A DNA stretch of 64,000 bases from positions 1,302,001 to 1,366,000 of the forward strand of contig JAJTTP010000007.1 in assembly GCA_023313575.1 (NCBI GenBank). Direction: 5' to 3'. This DNA comes from Eutypella sp. D-1 (Eukaryota; Ascomycota; Sordariomycetes; Xylariales; Diatrypaceae). The position numbers were made by a program, and so were the translations under genes. This document shows positions 35,991 through 48,510 of this stretch, in pieces. The stretch's first letter is position 1; each line of letters begins with the position of its first letter. The notes under the pieces are model-generated. The model ran no database searches. It had not been told where the DNA came from and saw nothing but the letters and a program-made list of their open reading frames with translations.

Positions 35991-37521
35991 TATGGAAGAG
36001 TTTCCAGACTTTGTAAATTGATCGCCTAAACTAGGTGCATATGATCGAAAGACACTACCTACGCCAATACATCCAGAACCATCTTTCAAAATAGGACTTA
36101 GTGTATGAAACCACTGTATAAAGAGCCCAGGCGGGCTGGTCGGGGCTCTAAGTAGTCTATGGCCCGGATTGTAGTCCTACGAAGTAAGCTCGTGATATGG
36201 GCTTTAGCAGAAATATTTCTTACTGGGGGCGATGACGAAATTTCAATTGCTAAGACAGAGAGGTACCTAGGTACCAAAGCTAATGTGACTTAAGGTTGTG
36301 GCTTGCCCAGGGTACCTTTCTAGACCCATTTATCCTTCTGTGGCCCAGCCCAGCCCCAATCATAAGTGGCTATGTACTATGTAATGCAAGCGTCCTAGGT
36401 GGCTTTAACTAGCCCCCTAAAGCCAAGCCCCCTTTATATCTAAGTAGGTATGCACCTCCTGGGCAGCTACGGTCTACCTACTCGGTTATTATCCTGGGGA
36501 GATATAACATTGCGGTTGGAATTTTTAGTGCCTATTTTCATACTTCGATGGCTAAGAATCCTCTCACAGCCATCAAAAGGTCAAATACTTTCTGGTCGAT
36601 GATCCTCGAAGTACCAATGCGGATTATTGAGCTAATGGAGAGATTTTCGATAATTTAATGGATTCAGTTTTGGTATAAGTAATGGAATCCTAGTGCCTAG
36701 GGCCCTGTTTAGTTATGCATGAAAATTCATTGGTCTTTGTTGAGATAGTAGAGTTCGGTGGGTGGCTGACATACGAGCCATAAAGGTCTCTTCACAAGCA
36801 ATCTAGAGAAAAGTTGACCGAGTCCGCAGCATAAAGCAGAAACGAAATCACCTCTTGCCCGCCGAGATAAGTATTTGATATACATCATCACGAATAGTAC
36901 TTGCACGTCTGTGCTTGAGAGTAAAAGGTTACATGGTGTCTCAGGACTCAGTAAGTGGTATTAAGTATATTCTGGAACTGCCCGACGAACCGGGCCGGCG
37001 TACTACCAATACTTAGCGAAGCATCGCGATGGTTAGATAGCGCCTGGGCCGAGCCTCAGTGTGGTAGCCGCCACATCTGAGACCCGCCTGTCACATCCTC
37101 ATCATGGTACATCCTTCCCTCACTATATATGCATCTGTGTAAGGACAATACCGAACGCCACCACAAGACCGTGTATTACATGCCAATCTATGGCGCTGTC
37201 TTGTAATCTGTGATTACCTCGTGAAGCGCCAGATGTCTTCGCACCGGACAAAGTGTACGGCGAGACATGGGCGGACGCTTCCACTAGGGCTCGGTCTTGC
37301 GGGGTATTTTCTACGTCTCCAGCTTGTGTTTTATACCTATCTCAACCCCTCTTGCACCCGACATGCGTTGCATCCACTACCAGATCGTCCAGTCCCGCAT
37401 TCCGTAGTTGGCGTTTCCTTCGAACGACCCTGAACTGATCATTCCTTCCTTGGCCCACCGTGGCTAGTCGCAGTCGTGCCCTTCATATAGCATCATCCAA
37501 CAACTACCTCTCGAGGTTCAC
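35991..37521. other. Intergenic
   Basis: 1.5 kb upstream of the t6A dehydratase and downstream of the carbonic anhydrase. It contains the 14-bp perfect palindrome GGTACCTAGGTACC at 36262-36275 and an AT-rich stretch at 36480-36760. No gene is seen. Confidence 0.5.
36262..36275. repeat. Palindromic word GGTACCTAGGTACC
   Basis: A perfect 14-bp palindrome and the clearest copy of a motif that recurs in shorter form through the window's non-coding DNA (for example near 21600, 24530, 24690, 47490 and 47642). Confidence 0.8.
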
Positions 37522-38520
37522 CTAGGCTTGGGTGGTCATGGAGAGCAGGTTGGGCTGGCCGGGGGTGTTCTGCGGGTACCGGGAGTTGAAGCCGAGGACC
37601 GAGCGGGCGTTGACGAAAGTCGAGGTGGAGAGGACGAGGGTCTGGGTTGACACGAGCCAGCTAACCTCCTCAGTGCAGGGCGGGGTGGTCAGCGAGCCGT
37701 CGTAGGCCTGGAAGTTGCCGGCGGTCAATAGATCCACGATTTCCGACATGACGAGCGGCGCCGTCTTGGTCACCGTTCCCGGCTCTGAGATCTCGCCGAC
37801 GGATGCGAAGACCGTCTCAAGCATGGTGGTCGGCGCGCGGCGCTGCAGCTTGTTGTTGTTGCGCGCGGAAAGGTGGGTTTTGGCACCAACGGCGAGAGTA
37901 GAGTTCGCCGCTTCCTCAGTCGCACCGCCCGCCTCGGCCGCGTCGTCAGAAGTGTCAACGTAGACACCGATGACGGCGACTCGGTTGTCCTCACTCTGGA
38001 ACACCATGTGCATCTCCATAGGCATGCTGACACCGTTGTCGATGTGCTCGCTAGGGTGGTGGAAGTGGAACTGCGAGAGGTTGTAGTTGGTGCCGTCGGC
38101 GAGCGTCAAGCCTCCGCCGAATCCCTCCATCACCACCTCCACGGTAGTTCCCAGGTTCTCGAACTCCGCGCCCTCCGGCACGTCGGGGATCGAGAGCGCG
38201 ACACTGCTACCCGTCATCATGTTGAAGTGCCCTTCCACCATGTCGATGGGCGACTGTCGGGCGCCGGTCGAGCAGGCCTGGTTGGCCTCCGGGTCGAGCG
38301 ACGTCCACAGGAGGGGTCCCTATGCACCGGAGTTAGTATGCCTAGCGTATATTACTTCATCGGTAAAGGCAAGACTCACTATGGTGCCGGAATAACCGAA
38401 GTCACCAACCTCCACCTCACCCTCCGCCCGCTTGTCCAGATGCGTACGGGCACCGCAGAAACTGAGCGCCGGCGTCGCAGACGCGGCCAACAGGAGGAGC
38501 TTCACAAAACTGGAAGACAT
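37522..38520 (-). CDS. Secreted alpha-type carbonic anhydrase
   Basis: Exons 38520-38380 and 38319-37522 give 312 aa; donor GTGAGT, acceptor TAG, phase 0. The N-terminus MSSSFVKLLLLAASATPALS is a signal peptide, followed after about ten residues by a dibasic DKR site (possible Kex2 processing). The alpha-CA core is complete: GARQSPID near residue 70, zinc ligands in SQFHFHHPSEH (His132, His134) and MEMHMVF (His151), and the SLTTPPCTEEVSW region that carries the catalytic-site Thr. It hydrates CO2 to bicarbonate, here outside the cell or in the wall. Fungal CO2 metabolism usually relies on beta-CAs; alpha-CAs are patchily distributed. The C-terminus ends after NLLSMTTQA with no GPI-type tail. 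Confidence 0.92.
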
Positions 38521-41500
38521 TTTAAATATTTTATGTAACAAGCACAGATTTAATGTTCTGTATAAGGAGTGAAAAGAAGGAAGATGGGGTGACTGCCCGG
38601 ACTTAGCTAGCGCAAACACATAAAAAGAGAAGAGAAAGAAAAGTATTATGTATATATCAAAACACGTAACGAACGAACCCGACCGGCGAGCAAGAAACGG
38701 AAAGGAGATCGAAATAATAAACGGGGAAAGAGAGGGGAAAGACAGCACCACAGGACCGGATAGCGATTACTTCGGTGGGCAGGTCGGTAAGATATTATAT
38801 GATGACGATCTCGCAGGTTGGAGATGGCGGGCCATCCGACAGGAAGCCCTCATGTACCTGTTCTCCTAAATTCCGCCGAGGCTATACGCATAGTCACTCA
38901 GATATTTGGCCAAGAGAAGGCCAAGGAGTCAGGACGTGCACCCATGCTCAGGCAAGCACGTAAGCCCAGCGCAAGATCTCCCTCTAGACGACGCAGTGAT
39001 GTGGATGAGCCCTCCAGTAAGGGCTAGCAGCTCACCAGTTAGCCTTGAGAACGCTCTCAGGCTCCCCTTTTTAGCAACGGACTTACTATGGACCTCTTCT
39101 GACGCTAGGAAAACATTAGAAGTCTTGGTAGGCAGGGGGTAAGGAGCGAATTACAGAAACATATCCTCTACATAGTATGGAGCGTGTATGGACGTTGCCA
39201 CCAGGAAGCGCACAGCGCAAGGCTTGAAATTACCCTCTTCCTCTCTCCTCCTTTACGGCATATCGCCAAGACTGGGACACGAAATCCCCGAAGTCTCGAA
39301 ATCAGGGTATTGGTGTACTTTTTTTGGCGCTTTTCTCTTGGCTCACGTTTCGACAGCTGGGACCCTTTCTTTCCTGGTGTTGACCCTTCCCCAGGCGCCC
39401 CTTGGCCCCTTGCTGACCCTTGACACTGCCGGGCCGGGGTTACATCGAGCTAAACGACACCCCTGTAAGACAACCACTTGGCGAGGTTAAATTATGTAAG
39501 ATGAACAACCTTAAAAAAGCTTCTTGGGAGAATGCCGAGATCAAACTCATCAGAGTCGCAAACTATTACAAATTGTTTGCGAAATGGGAGATGGGGCTGG
39601 AACACCAACCCCGTAAACTTTAGGTAAGCGCACAACGAAAGAAAATATGTCAGCCCTGTCGACTTCTGGCCCAAAAAGATGACGAGAAGTTGAAGGACGA
39701 TATCAGTAGCACAAATTTCTCCTTCGCACGCGAAACACAAACCCTCACCGCCAAGGGCTGGGCTCGCCCCTAACGCTCCGACGACCGTTGGGTTGAACGT
39801 CAATCACCGAAGTCAGCCATTGGAGAGGCTTACTGGGGACGGCCTTGGCGCGCTATTATTCGTCCACTTCGGTGGTAACCATTGGAAATTACCAACTCTT
39901 CGTCCACTATTGAAATAATAAAAAAAGGAGTAGGAGGAGGCACCAGGCATTCAGCAGCCCCCAGATGGTGGATTACTAGCTTCTTGCGTTCCTGCACGTC
40001 TCGATCCGACATACACAAATGGATCAGGTGGACTGAAGTCCGGCCCTGGTGACGCACTGATCAAATAGTTCCGTGAACGTTGCTCGGTGCCCTCGTGCTC
40101 GGCGTGTCGTGATTTCCGCCCGCCGAGGCCCTAGATACGACCACGTTATATGTAGCGTGTGCTTATTCACGTGCTAAGTGACGGCGCAATTGTTGAAAAG
40201 CGACGGGCATAACAATGCATGGGGAGAAGCTAATTCGCTGTTTGATGAGTAAGACCATTATGATATCAATCAGCGAAAGAAAGAAAAAAAGAGAGACTTG
40301 TCGCGTCGTCACAGTCATGGCAACTACCTCGGGAGTCCCCGGACGCACTCCATCAAATCCACATATTCCCCCCGATAAGCGCACCTTGGCGCGAGAGGAC
40401 CAACCGTATAAACCCGGCATTTTTCCCAGTGACTAAACGAAGAAGTCTGGGGACACAGATCTTGCGGCAGGGGTTAGGGTAAAGTGTCGCAGGTCTGCGG
40501 CAGCCTTGTTTGGAGGAAACCAAACACTTCCACAGGCTCTCAAAAGGGGCTCTGCTTGGTAACCAGCCAGAACTTGGCGCTTAGTTATATCTCCTTTCAC
40601 ATTTTGGACAGGCTAACGTCCCGCGTTTTTTTCTTCCTAATTTAGCAACGGGCCAAGCAGCCAAGTTCGGTCACGTTCTGCCACTGTCTCACCCCATATT
40701 TCACAAAACGCGCCTCTTCCTCAGCGGGAACCTGTCAAAAATCGCTATTTCTTCTTCACCGAGCAGGCTTCTTCCATATAGGGCAGCTTCGTGATATCTA
40801 CAAGAGAATAGTGTGCCAGCTCATAAATAAGTTGGAGGCGATGTTTGCAGGCAGGCAGTGCTCGGTAAATGCAACCCTCCCGTTCCGTATTATACCGAAT
40901 GCATACAAGATAATACCGAGCCATCACCTGCAGGTATTGTGAATTACTCGTTGAGCTGGCCTCGATCCTCCGTATATCTTCGGTGTCCCACAGCGATTTC
41001 CCCTTCTCTTCCAAGAAAAATTTGAGGAGCTATTCACATCTAGTAGTGTATATCTCTTAGCTAGTTGCCCCGCGACCTCCGCGGCCCGGGCTCATCTCAA
41101 AGTGGCCTGATTTTTAAGCCCCAAGAGGTAAGCCGGTGTCGATCTCGAAACGCCCACCACAACAGAGGTAGACTTATTCTTCTTACTATTATAAGTGAAA
41201 GAGTAAGTAGTAGTGACTTCCCGCATGTATACCCCCCTCCATCTTGAACCAAGGGCTCGGGCAAAGCTTAAAACACCGGCAAAGTCTTCTTACACCCACG
41301 CACGCTCTTAAAATAGAAGGATCCGCGACGAGAGAAGTCGAGCTAGGGAGCCGCTTTCCCTTGCGATTGCTTGCTTGTGCCGGGCACGCCCCGACGCAGG
41401 TCCGGGGACACCACATGCACGACTTGAGTCAAAGGCAACCGTTGCTTTTATCTACCTAGTATTAAACTCGTAGCCGCTTGGCGTTTGAGCCGCATGCGGG

Positions 41501-42197
41501 GGAAATCATCGACGCTCTGACGAAAATGTGATTTTCTACAAGCTGAAGATCGGAGAGACAGTGAGGGTACTTGTCAGCCCCCCTTCGGGCGACCTTTTCC
41601 GAAGATCTAGATATTTTTGCCAATTTAAGCCTCTTCCCTCTATCTACCTGAATATCACCTCAGCTCTCGGATAGCGGTCATTGCGGCCATTAGCTTGTTT
41701 GGATGAGTATATTTATCCTACGACCAGTTTCACGCTATTGCACCGCTTGCCTATAATTTATGTGCCGCAAAATCCTGGTTCAATGTTTTCAAATGTTCCA
41801 TGTCCCGAGTATATCGACTCGGCAATGGCGAAATGCCATTCAGCTCTTTCCCATCGATCTAGCCCGGTCCCGCCGTATGAATGCAAGTTAGCATTCAAAG
41901 AAGGCTACGCTTCATACTCAGACACAACACAACTCTCACCCAACGTAAAAATAAAAACCATGCCCACAAAGCCACATATTTGAAAGGCCTGAGTCAACTA
42001 TGTGTAGCACGTATGAAGATAGAGACATCTAACCTACGATCCTATGTATGATGAACCTCTATGAAAAGAAAAATTGAAAAGAAAAGAAAAAGTAGCACTA
42101 TCTTCAGATGGACCAGTCGTCAGATCCGTCCTAGATCCACTTTCATGCTGATTAGGGAATGAGTATCATCCTCAGGGAGAAGAGGGGAAATGAAGGC
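38521..42197. other. Intergenic, no gene supported
   Basis: 3.7 kb between the carbonic anhydrase and methyltransferase genes. Short ORFs (for example 39188-39490 +, 39492-39803 - and 40745-41014 -) lack domains, good starts and splice support. The stretch just upstream of 38520 is the carbonic anhydrase promoter. Nothing else is recognised. Confidence 0.5.
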
Positions 42198-43048
42198 TCA
42201 AGGCCTCCTAGCCTTGGCGATAAAGAAGGTCATGTGGACACCGCCCTCGACCTTAGAGATCTCCTCGGGAATGTGACTGGCCTCCTTATTAGGGCGGAGA
42301 TCGAAGGTATCCGGGTCGCAGCCCGCGCCCGCGAACAGCCCCCGCATCTCGTCGGCCGAGAACCCGCCCCTGGAGATGGTATGGTGAGCGTCGGTGGCAT
42401 CCGGCTTGTGGTGGTTGTGCGGGTGGAAGGCACGCGCAGCATCTGCGTCCCCGACCAGCCAGTCCATGACGACGAGCACGCCGCCGGGCGCCAGACGCTG
42501 CACCAATCGGGCCAGTAGCAGCTGGGGGTCGGAGACGTGGTGCAGGGCCATGGAGACGAAGGCGGCGTCGGCGTCGTGGAAGTCGGCGCCAGCGAGCGGC
42601 GCCTCCGCCTCGGCGTCTAGCAGGTTTCCGCGCACGGCGCGCATGCGGCCGGGCGGGATGCCGGACGAGCGGCTGATGTCGTTGTAGGAGGCGACCATGG
42701 TGTCGGAGACGTCAACGCCGCGGATGATGTCCGCGTGGTCGTACAGCGTGCGCGACACGAGGCCGAAGCCGCACGCGTAGTCGATCATCTTGACGGGTGC
42801 CGCCGCCGCCCCCGTCTCGTCCGTCCCCCGCCTCCGCATCCCGATCCATGACGCGTTCGACTGCAGACAGTCGCGCAACTGCCCGCTTAGCTCCAGAGCC
42901 CACGGGTTCTGGAACACCGTCGCGGCTTGCTCGCTGATGGCGAGGTTAGCGACTCGTCGGATGAAATTGAATAGATGAGTGGTGAAGAGAGGGCAGACAC
43001 TCACTTCCAGAACTTGCGGTTGACCTCGCCGAAGGCGTCAGATGTCAT
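42198..43048 (-). CDS. Class I SAM-dependent methyltransferase, function unknown
   Basis: Exons 43048-43005 and 42933-42198 give 259 aa. The phase-2 intron (GTGAGT donor, GCTAACCTC branch, CAG acceptor) rebuilds FWNEQAATVFQ. The fold is visible: motif I MIDYACGFGLVSRTL (residues 64-78, acidic/Gly SAM loop), the motif II acidic region with IIRGVDVSDTMV, the AAFVSMALHHVSDP post-motif and LAPGGVLVVMDWL. This layout is shared by UbiE/arsenite-type and small secondary-metabolite methyltransferases, so the substrate cannot be inferred. The HHKPDATDAHHTISRGGFSA segment near residues 195-214 is typical of fungal members. It has no signal peptide or membrane segment, so it is probably cytosolic. Confidence 0.87.
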
Positions 43049-43766
43049 GGTGTATCGTTGAAGGCCAGAGTAGCCAGAGAATATTTTTCGGTGGGGAAAG
43101 CGACAGCTTGCGGCCGGACGTAGGAAAGATTCTAGAGTTTTGGGACCTCCTTGATGCAGATAGCGAAGCTCAAGTAGAGAAAAAGTGGCAGGAAATCCGT
43201 TTACGGGATTGAATACGCAGGTAGAGCTGCAGTCGGTAGAGCTGGTAACTAGCTGAGCGGTCGCCTGTATATATGCCTCCCTATCGGACACATTGCGGAG
43301 ACATTATCGCCATGATTGCCTCTTGTCTCGTAGCACCACTGCTGACCTAATCTTAAGTAGCCGCTTAACTAACGTAGAACCATAAGATCTCGGAAGAAAT
43401 GAGTCATTCGGTATCCGTAAAATGAAGATGAGAAATGGACTGTTTATTGTGCATATCTATAAATCTGGGCAGGTTGAATAGAGCAACTATGTGGCGTGAA
43501 CGTTCCGCTTATATGTGGCCGAACCCCTTTTTCTTAGCTTAGCGCCCCAACAAGCAATCCAAACACCAAAAGAAACCACGCCTCGTACCGACCTAATAGC
43601 AACTCATGCCGTAATTTCTAGATGGCCAAAAGCATCAATTGAGAGAATATAAAAGGCACTCAAACCAACCGTTGTCTCATACCATGACGTACTTAACCAC
43701 TCTCCGAGTAAGAAAAGAACTGTGAAGGTATAGCCGTATAGCTATGGAGAGGGCTTGGGGAGTGTC

Positions 43767-43797
43767 AAGCTTGCTTGCTTGCTTGCGTGCTTGCTTA
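43767..43797 (+). repeat. (GCTT)n microsatellite
   Basis: About seven GCTT tetramers with one GCGT variant, in intergenic DNA. Confidence 0.85.
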
Positions 43798-44154
43798 TTC
43801 CAGGTCTCCCCGCGGAATAATCACGAAAGGGGTAGGCCACATCGCGGATTTTGACTACAAGATTCGGAATAACAGAGCAGTTTCCCAACGAGTTCGACTC
43901 AGGACCCCCGAAAAGGGTGGATGGCGTAACGGGAGCGGGCAATTCGCCTAACCTGAAGCAAGACCCCCCCCTTTGTAGGGGCGAAGTCAGAACTCGATCC
44001 TCTGTTCTTTTTTTTCGTCGCGTCCGCAGGTGCCGGGTTCGACTACCACAGACTGCCGCCCTTGTGTTCTGCTTCTTAAGGCCCAACATACTCACTGGCC
44101 GGATCTGACCTCGCCGGCTGTGCCGCTCCCGTATTTTTTATTGAATTTCCTGGG

Positions 44155-44197
44155 TTTCCCCCCCTTTCCCCCTTTCCCCCTTTCCCCCTTTTCCCCT
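44155..44197 (+). repeat. (CCCTTTCC)n pyrimidine tract
   Basis: Four to five C4-6T3 units. The complementary purine version occurs at 743-780. Confidence 0.8.
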
Positions 44198-45452
44198 TGA
44201 AAATCCCCCGATGCACTCATTCACGTTACACGATTGCCCCATCCCTTAAAGTCTAAATCGTCCAGGAATAATGAGACGAGCCATTCTACTGTCATTGTAG
44301 TATAAAGAAAAAAAATTGCCAGCATGGAACGATAATCGAATCTCAGCCCTACCTACCTACCTTACCTATGGGGGAAATTAGTACCGAAAAAGAGAGGAGA
44401 CATGGAGAGGGCCGAGGCTGTGCGAGACATCATTTGAGACGGGCGCTTATATGTGCCACTATTGATAGGCGTTAGAGGGGGTAAAACTTGCAGGAAGGGG
44501 GTATGAATGGACGGATACGTACCTATTGAGTGAAGCCAACGAAATTCTTGGAAATCCATCAGATCACCCCATCGCATCGACGGGCTGCTACATAAGTGAA
44601 CCAGCACTACCATCGCAAACGCCGTGACACGCGAGCCTTTCTCTGACGTGCAACAAACCGGACATGCGCATGCCACAATCGTTAGTCCTGGTGCACGATA
44701 TATATGTATCCTGATAATTAATTACATGTCCGGAGTATATCGATCCAATGAGATCCCTCTAAACGGAGGTATGCGGGTAAAAATACTAACTTAACTACCC
44801 AGGCAAGGCTCTCGGGTAAGCTAACCGGGCCGGTACGACCTTATACGATGTAATTGACGGCCCACGACATATATGTATACTTAGGTATATATATACACTC
44901 GCTCACCCCTCCCCCTCTTTCCACCCAGACTCTCTGGCTCCTTAGATTTACTTTCATTCTTCTCTTCAACATCGCACGGCTTGTTCACTGCTCAGTCTGG
45001 CGTGAGCCCGCGGACTTTGCTGATCTTCGCCAGGTCTCTTTTTGGTAAATACATGAATGGCAAGCCTCCTATGCAAATTAATAGGCATCGGGCCCCTTCA
45101 AACCGGATTGTCCCTGGTCATCGTCTGTGGCTATCCCCCACGCGCGCCATCGCAAGGCTGGATAGTTCGATCACAGAGAAGAGTAGGTCGAGGGTGGGTG
45201 ATCCAATCCATGGATGGGCGGTGACTATTAAAAAAAGGCATATTATTCTAGGGCAGCGGCACCACCGCTACCTACCGATAGCTTCAGGAGCTCCAATAAC
45301 CGTAATACTCGTGATTAAACAACGCCATTCCTATCCTGCCAAGAAGAATCCTAACCGATACACAAGCCTGACAACAAAACCCGCGAAGCAATTTTGATCC
45401 AATACCAGAAACTCCAAATACCCTAACCCCCTAATCCACTTGCAGATCCCAT

Positions 45453-46728
45453 TTAGTCAATGGCCCAATACACCCTGACCTCGACCCTCTTCACGTTGTT
45501 AACCCACGCGGGATACCGCGCGCGGGCCCAGACGGTGACCATGTCGCCAAATTTCAGGGACCTCACAAAGGCGCCATTGCCGGTCGCCCTGCCACGGCCG
45601 GCAGCCTCTAGCTGGTCCGCCTCGGGGGATTCCGGGTCCACGTCGTCCGTCGCACTCCACTCCACGTGGTGGTGTTCGAAGTTGCGCGAGGCCAATTTGT
45701 TGCGCTGGATCAGGTGGTCCGGTGCCGGCTGTAGCGTGTGGTGGTACTGTGCTCCAGTCGCAGCGGGGGGCGGGGCGTTGGGGTTATTGTTTGGGATGGC
45801 GTCTGGGCCGGCTGGGGTAGAGCTATCGACCGGAACCGAGGGTGGCCATAGGGGTCGGATGGCACAGGTTGGGATGTTGCGCTGGTCGTACTGGGGATCT
45901 CTGCGGTCGGGACAGTCCTGTGGGCCTACATGCGCGGTGATCAATTAGTATAAAGCCTGACCCGCGCCAAGTAAGTATCCTCCAGGTTGAAGTTCGGTAT
46001 CACTCACATTCAATGGTGCTGTCGAAGCGTTCGAGCCCGGCATCGAACCAGGTGTGCGAACCTTCATAGGTGCCAGGGTGCCCTCCATGGGAAGTCCAAC
46101 CCTGATCGCGGCTCTCGATGTCGAATACGATCTTGCGGACGGGGTGCTCGATTTCAGGGGCGGGCTCGTCGGCGAGGGCTAGGAGCGCCGCTTTCGGGAA
46201 CTCGGTTTCGGTTTTGGCCTCGGGATCAACAAGCCTAGGCTTCGATTCGCGACGCCAGAGCTGCTGACTCGCCGCAGTCCAGTGAGATAATCCGATGGGA
46301 TCCGTTCGGAACTAGAAAAGCGTTGTCAGCTATTCATCTATCTATCTATTTCCTAAGAGAGAAGAACGCCTTACCAAAAACCTATCCTCTCTAGGCTGCA
46401 GGTCAGGAGATGGGCGGCCAGCAGGCGGGCGGCCACCACGAACTGACACATGACCCGACCGCTCGTTGCTGAAATCGGCAACGGCGACAGTACAAGCCCA
46501 ATACTCGGCGCTTTCGAGGATGATGTCGACGACTTCGGGGGGCAGACAGCCCTTTCTGGTTAGGATCTGTCGAACATTCCTAATATCTCGGGGAGTGGGG
46601 TTGAATTCGACATCGTCGGCGTCCTCCGGCGCCTGGGATTGTTGCTCGTTAGATCCGATCGGCGGCGCCACGGGGATTACCCGAGGGGGAAAGCGACGAT
46701 TGCCCGGAAGGTGGGTTATTAGAGGCAT
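45453..46728 (-). CDS. Hypothetical fungal protein, three exons
   Basis: Exons 46728-46375, 46311-46008 and 45925-45453 give 376 aa. Splice sites are GTAAGG/TAG (phase 0) and GTGAGT/TAG (phase 1). No named domain is recognised. The order of recognisable pieces is GCLPPEVVDIILESAEYW (about residues 60-77, F-box-like in style but not a clear F-box), HPVRKIVFDIESRDQGWTSH, GTYEGSHTWFDAGLERF, NFEHHHVEWSATDDVDPESP, then GRGRATGNGAFVRSLKFGD and VTVWARARYPAWVNNVKRV near the C-terminus. The regular beta-strand/Trp pattern in the second half suggests a beta-sandwich or lectin-like fold; this is inference. From memory of fungal proteomes, hypothetical proteins with the same HPxRKIVF/QGW/TWFD/VTVWARAR order are common in ascomycetes. 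No signal peptide. Confidence 0.8.
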
Positions 46729-48506
46729 GATGGGGAGATTGATAGACTTGGCAATTGATAGAACGGTTTGTTTTCTTTAATGGTTTGCGATGATGGATGA
46801 TGAGGGTGGTTGATAAATATAACTTTTAGGCGATACTCACGATAAGGTTGATGATGGAGTTGAAGAAGTCGGAGAACATCACAGATGGGATGGTAATTGT
46901 ACAGGTTGAAGAAACCAAGTGGGAAGCTTAATTAAAAGGGTTCAAATTCAAGCTCAAGCTGTCAGGGCTGCCTCAGAACCTTGAATTACTTACTTCTAGC
47001 GACCTTGGAACGTACCTAACTTACGCATCACGTCTCAAAGTATTGACGTAGTAGAATTGCCTTGTTCAGTTGCTCAGCTGTCCAGGTGGTGACGTACGAT
47101 GTGATACATGCATGGCTCGAGGATGAGTCGCTATGAGTGTGAGTGTTTGTGTACTTCCGTACTACTATGGTATTAGGGGTAAGTCTTAAGACACTGTTAA
47201 GTATTGACGCTAAGCAGGGCCCCCTGCCAGCGCCACTGTGGTAAGTAAGTTAATCCATTTCTGGTATACGTTGTGGTTACGGCCCTTTGCCCCCTTTTTA
47301 TGCCTGGGACCAGAGTGAGCTAACCGTTTATGACGTTAGTCGAGGTACTTCGCGGATTTGGAACTATCTAAAATAGGGATAGCGGTGCTGCGCATAGGCC
47401 CATCGATACATGACAGTGTCTTAAAAAACTTTTGCCTGATACCATAGTATGTACTTCAGTACCTGCCTAATGCGGCTTCCATCTTAAGGTACCTAGGTAC
47501 AAATAAAACGGTTGCCTGCTGGATCAGATCCATCTCTGGCAGGGGCAATTTTTAAGATCGAGCTCGGTAATTATTCCGAGTTTACCGCTGCAACCCGGGA
47601 CGAGATCCTTGGTCCGAAGCAGTAAATTCATCATTAAGAGGTACCTAGGTAGGTTTACAATGTTTTCGGTTTGATGTATTTGATTGTTCCTAATGTACAT
47701 ACTTGGACCTACCTGTGTAGGTAATCATGGATGTACTTTATTTGTTCTTTTCAAGGTCCCCAAGGTTCTATGCATCTTCTACACCAGTGGCTTTCCACTT
47801 TCCTTGTCCCTCAATACCTCCAGCTTACCCCGAGGTCTACTTCGTAATTTGTGCAGTTTTGCATATTAGAATCGCATACCTTATGGAGGAATGCATATGC
47901 GCCTTCTAGCAGGAATACGATTCCATATTTATCCACTTATCCACGGACTGTATCATACATATTTCCCTAGGGGGTAGCTGGAGTTAAGTATGATCTGGTC
48001 GTATCTCATCGTTAAAGGGCTGGAGGGCACGCAGGTACATGTGATAGGAGGGGCACTCAAGTACTTTCTCAAGCCTCTTAAAAGCGGAAACTTACATAAT
48101 ACATTTCTAGAACCCCACGTTACCTAGCAAGCCTAGGTAGTACATATCTTGCCCTTCTCGGCTACGGTGGAGACAACTCCAGCTTAATAAAGAATCAGCC
48201 ATTCAGAAGGACCAGAGATGGCATCATCCCGCCCCTTCAGCTAAACAGAGAACACTAATACTTCTAAGGTTAAACCTAGCGTGTTACAACATAATTTCTA
48301 TGTGTAATCATACTATTAAGTACACTACGGGGAAAAGCTCCCCTTACAAGTAGAAATTTTCTGTCCCTCCCTGCAGCAGCGAATATGACCGGGCCGTTTT
48401 GGCCGTGCTTACAAAACCTCATCATTGTAGCCATGGATGATGTATTTTCCATCTTCTACGTCCGGACGAGCAGACATACCTATACACATCACGATCGAGA
48501 GCCAGC
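46729..48506. other. Intergenic with upstream ORFs before the acetyltransferase
   Basis: 1.8 kb between divergent genes. CCTAGG-centred palindromic words occur at 47488-47500 and 47641-47653. Two short ORFs lie just upstream of the acetyltransferase start: 48300-48353 (17 codons) and 48385-48510 (41 codons). The rest is AT-rich and without genes. Confidence 0.5.
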
Positions 48507-48510
48507 ATGA
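48385..48510 (+). other. Upstream ORF overlapping acetyltransferase start (ATGA)
   Basis: This 41-codon ORF starts at ATG 48385. Its TGA (48508-48510) overlaps the ATG of the serine O-acetyltransferase (48507-48509) by two bases, forming ATGA. If the mRNA starts upstream of 48385, ribosomes would terminate exactly on the main start codon. Transcription across it is assumed, not shown. Confidence 0.4.

Larger units (their letters stand above)
43049..45452. other. Intergenic
   Basis: 2.4 kb upstream of the methyltransferase and downstream of the next minus-strand gene. It holds a (GCTT)n run (43767-43797) and a (CCCTTTCC)n run (44155-44197). ORFs at 43742-44095 (-) and 44981-45397 (+) are not convincing. 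Confidence 0.5.

Noticed and set aside
40745..41014. 89-codon minus-strand ORF
   Set aside because: Looks mildly protein-like, but has no homology clue, splice signal or neighbour support.
43742..44095. 117-codon minus-strand ORF
   Set aside because: Runs through a microsatellite and has no recognisable domain.
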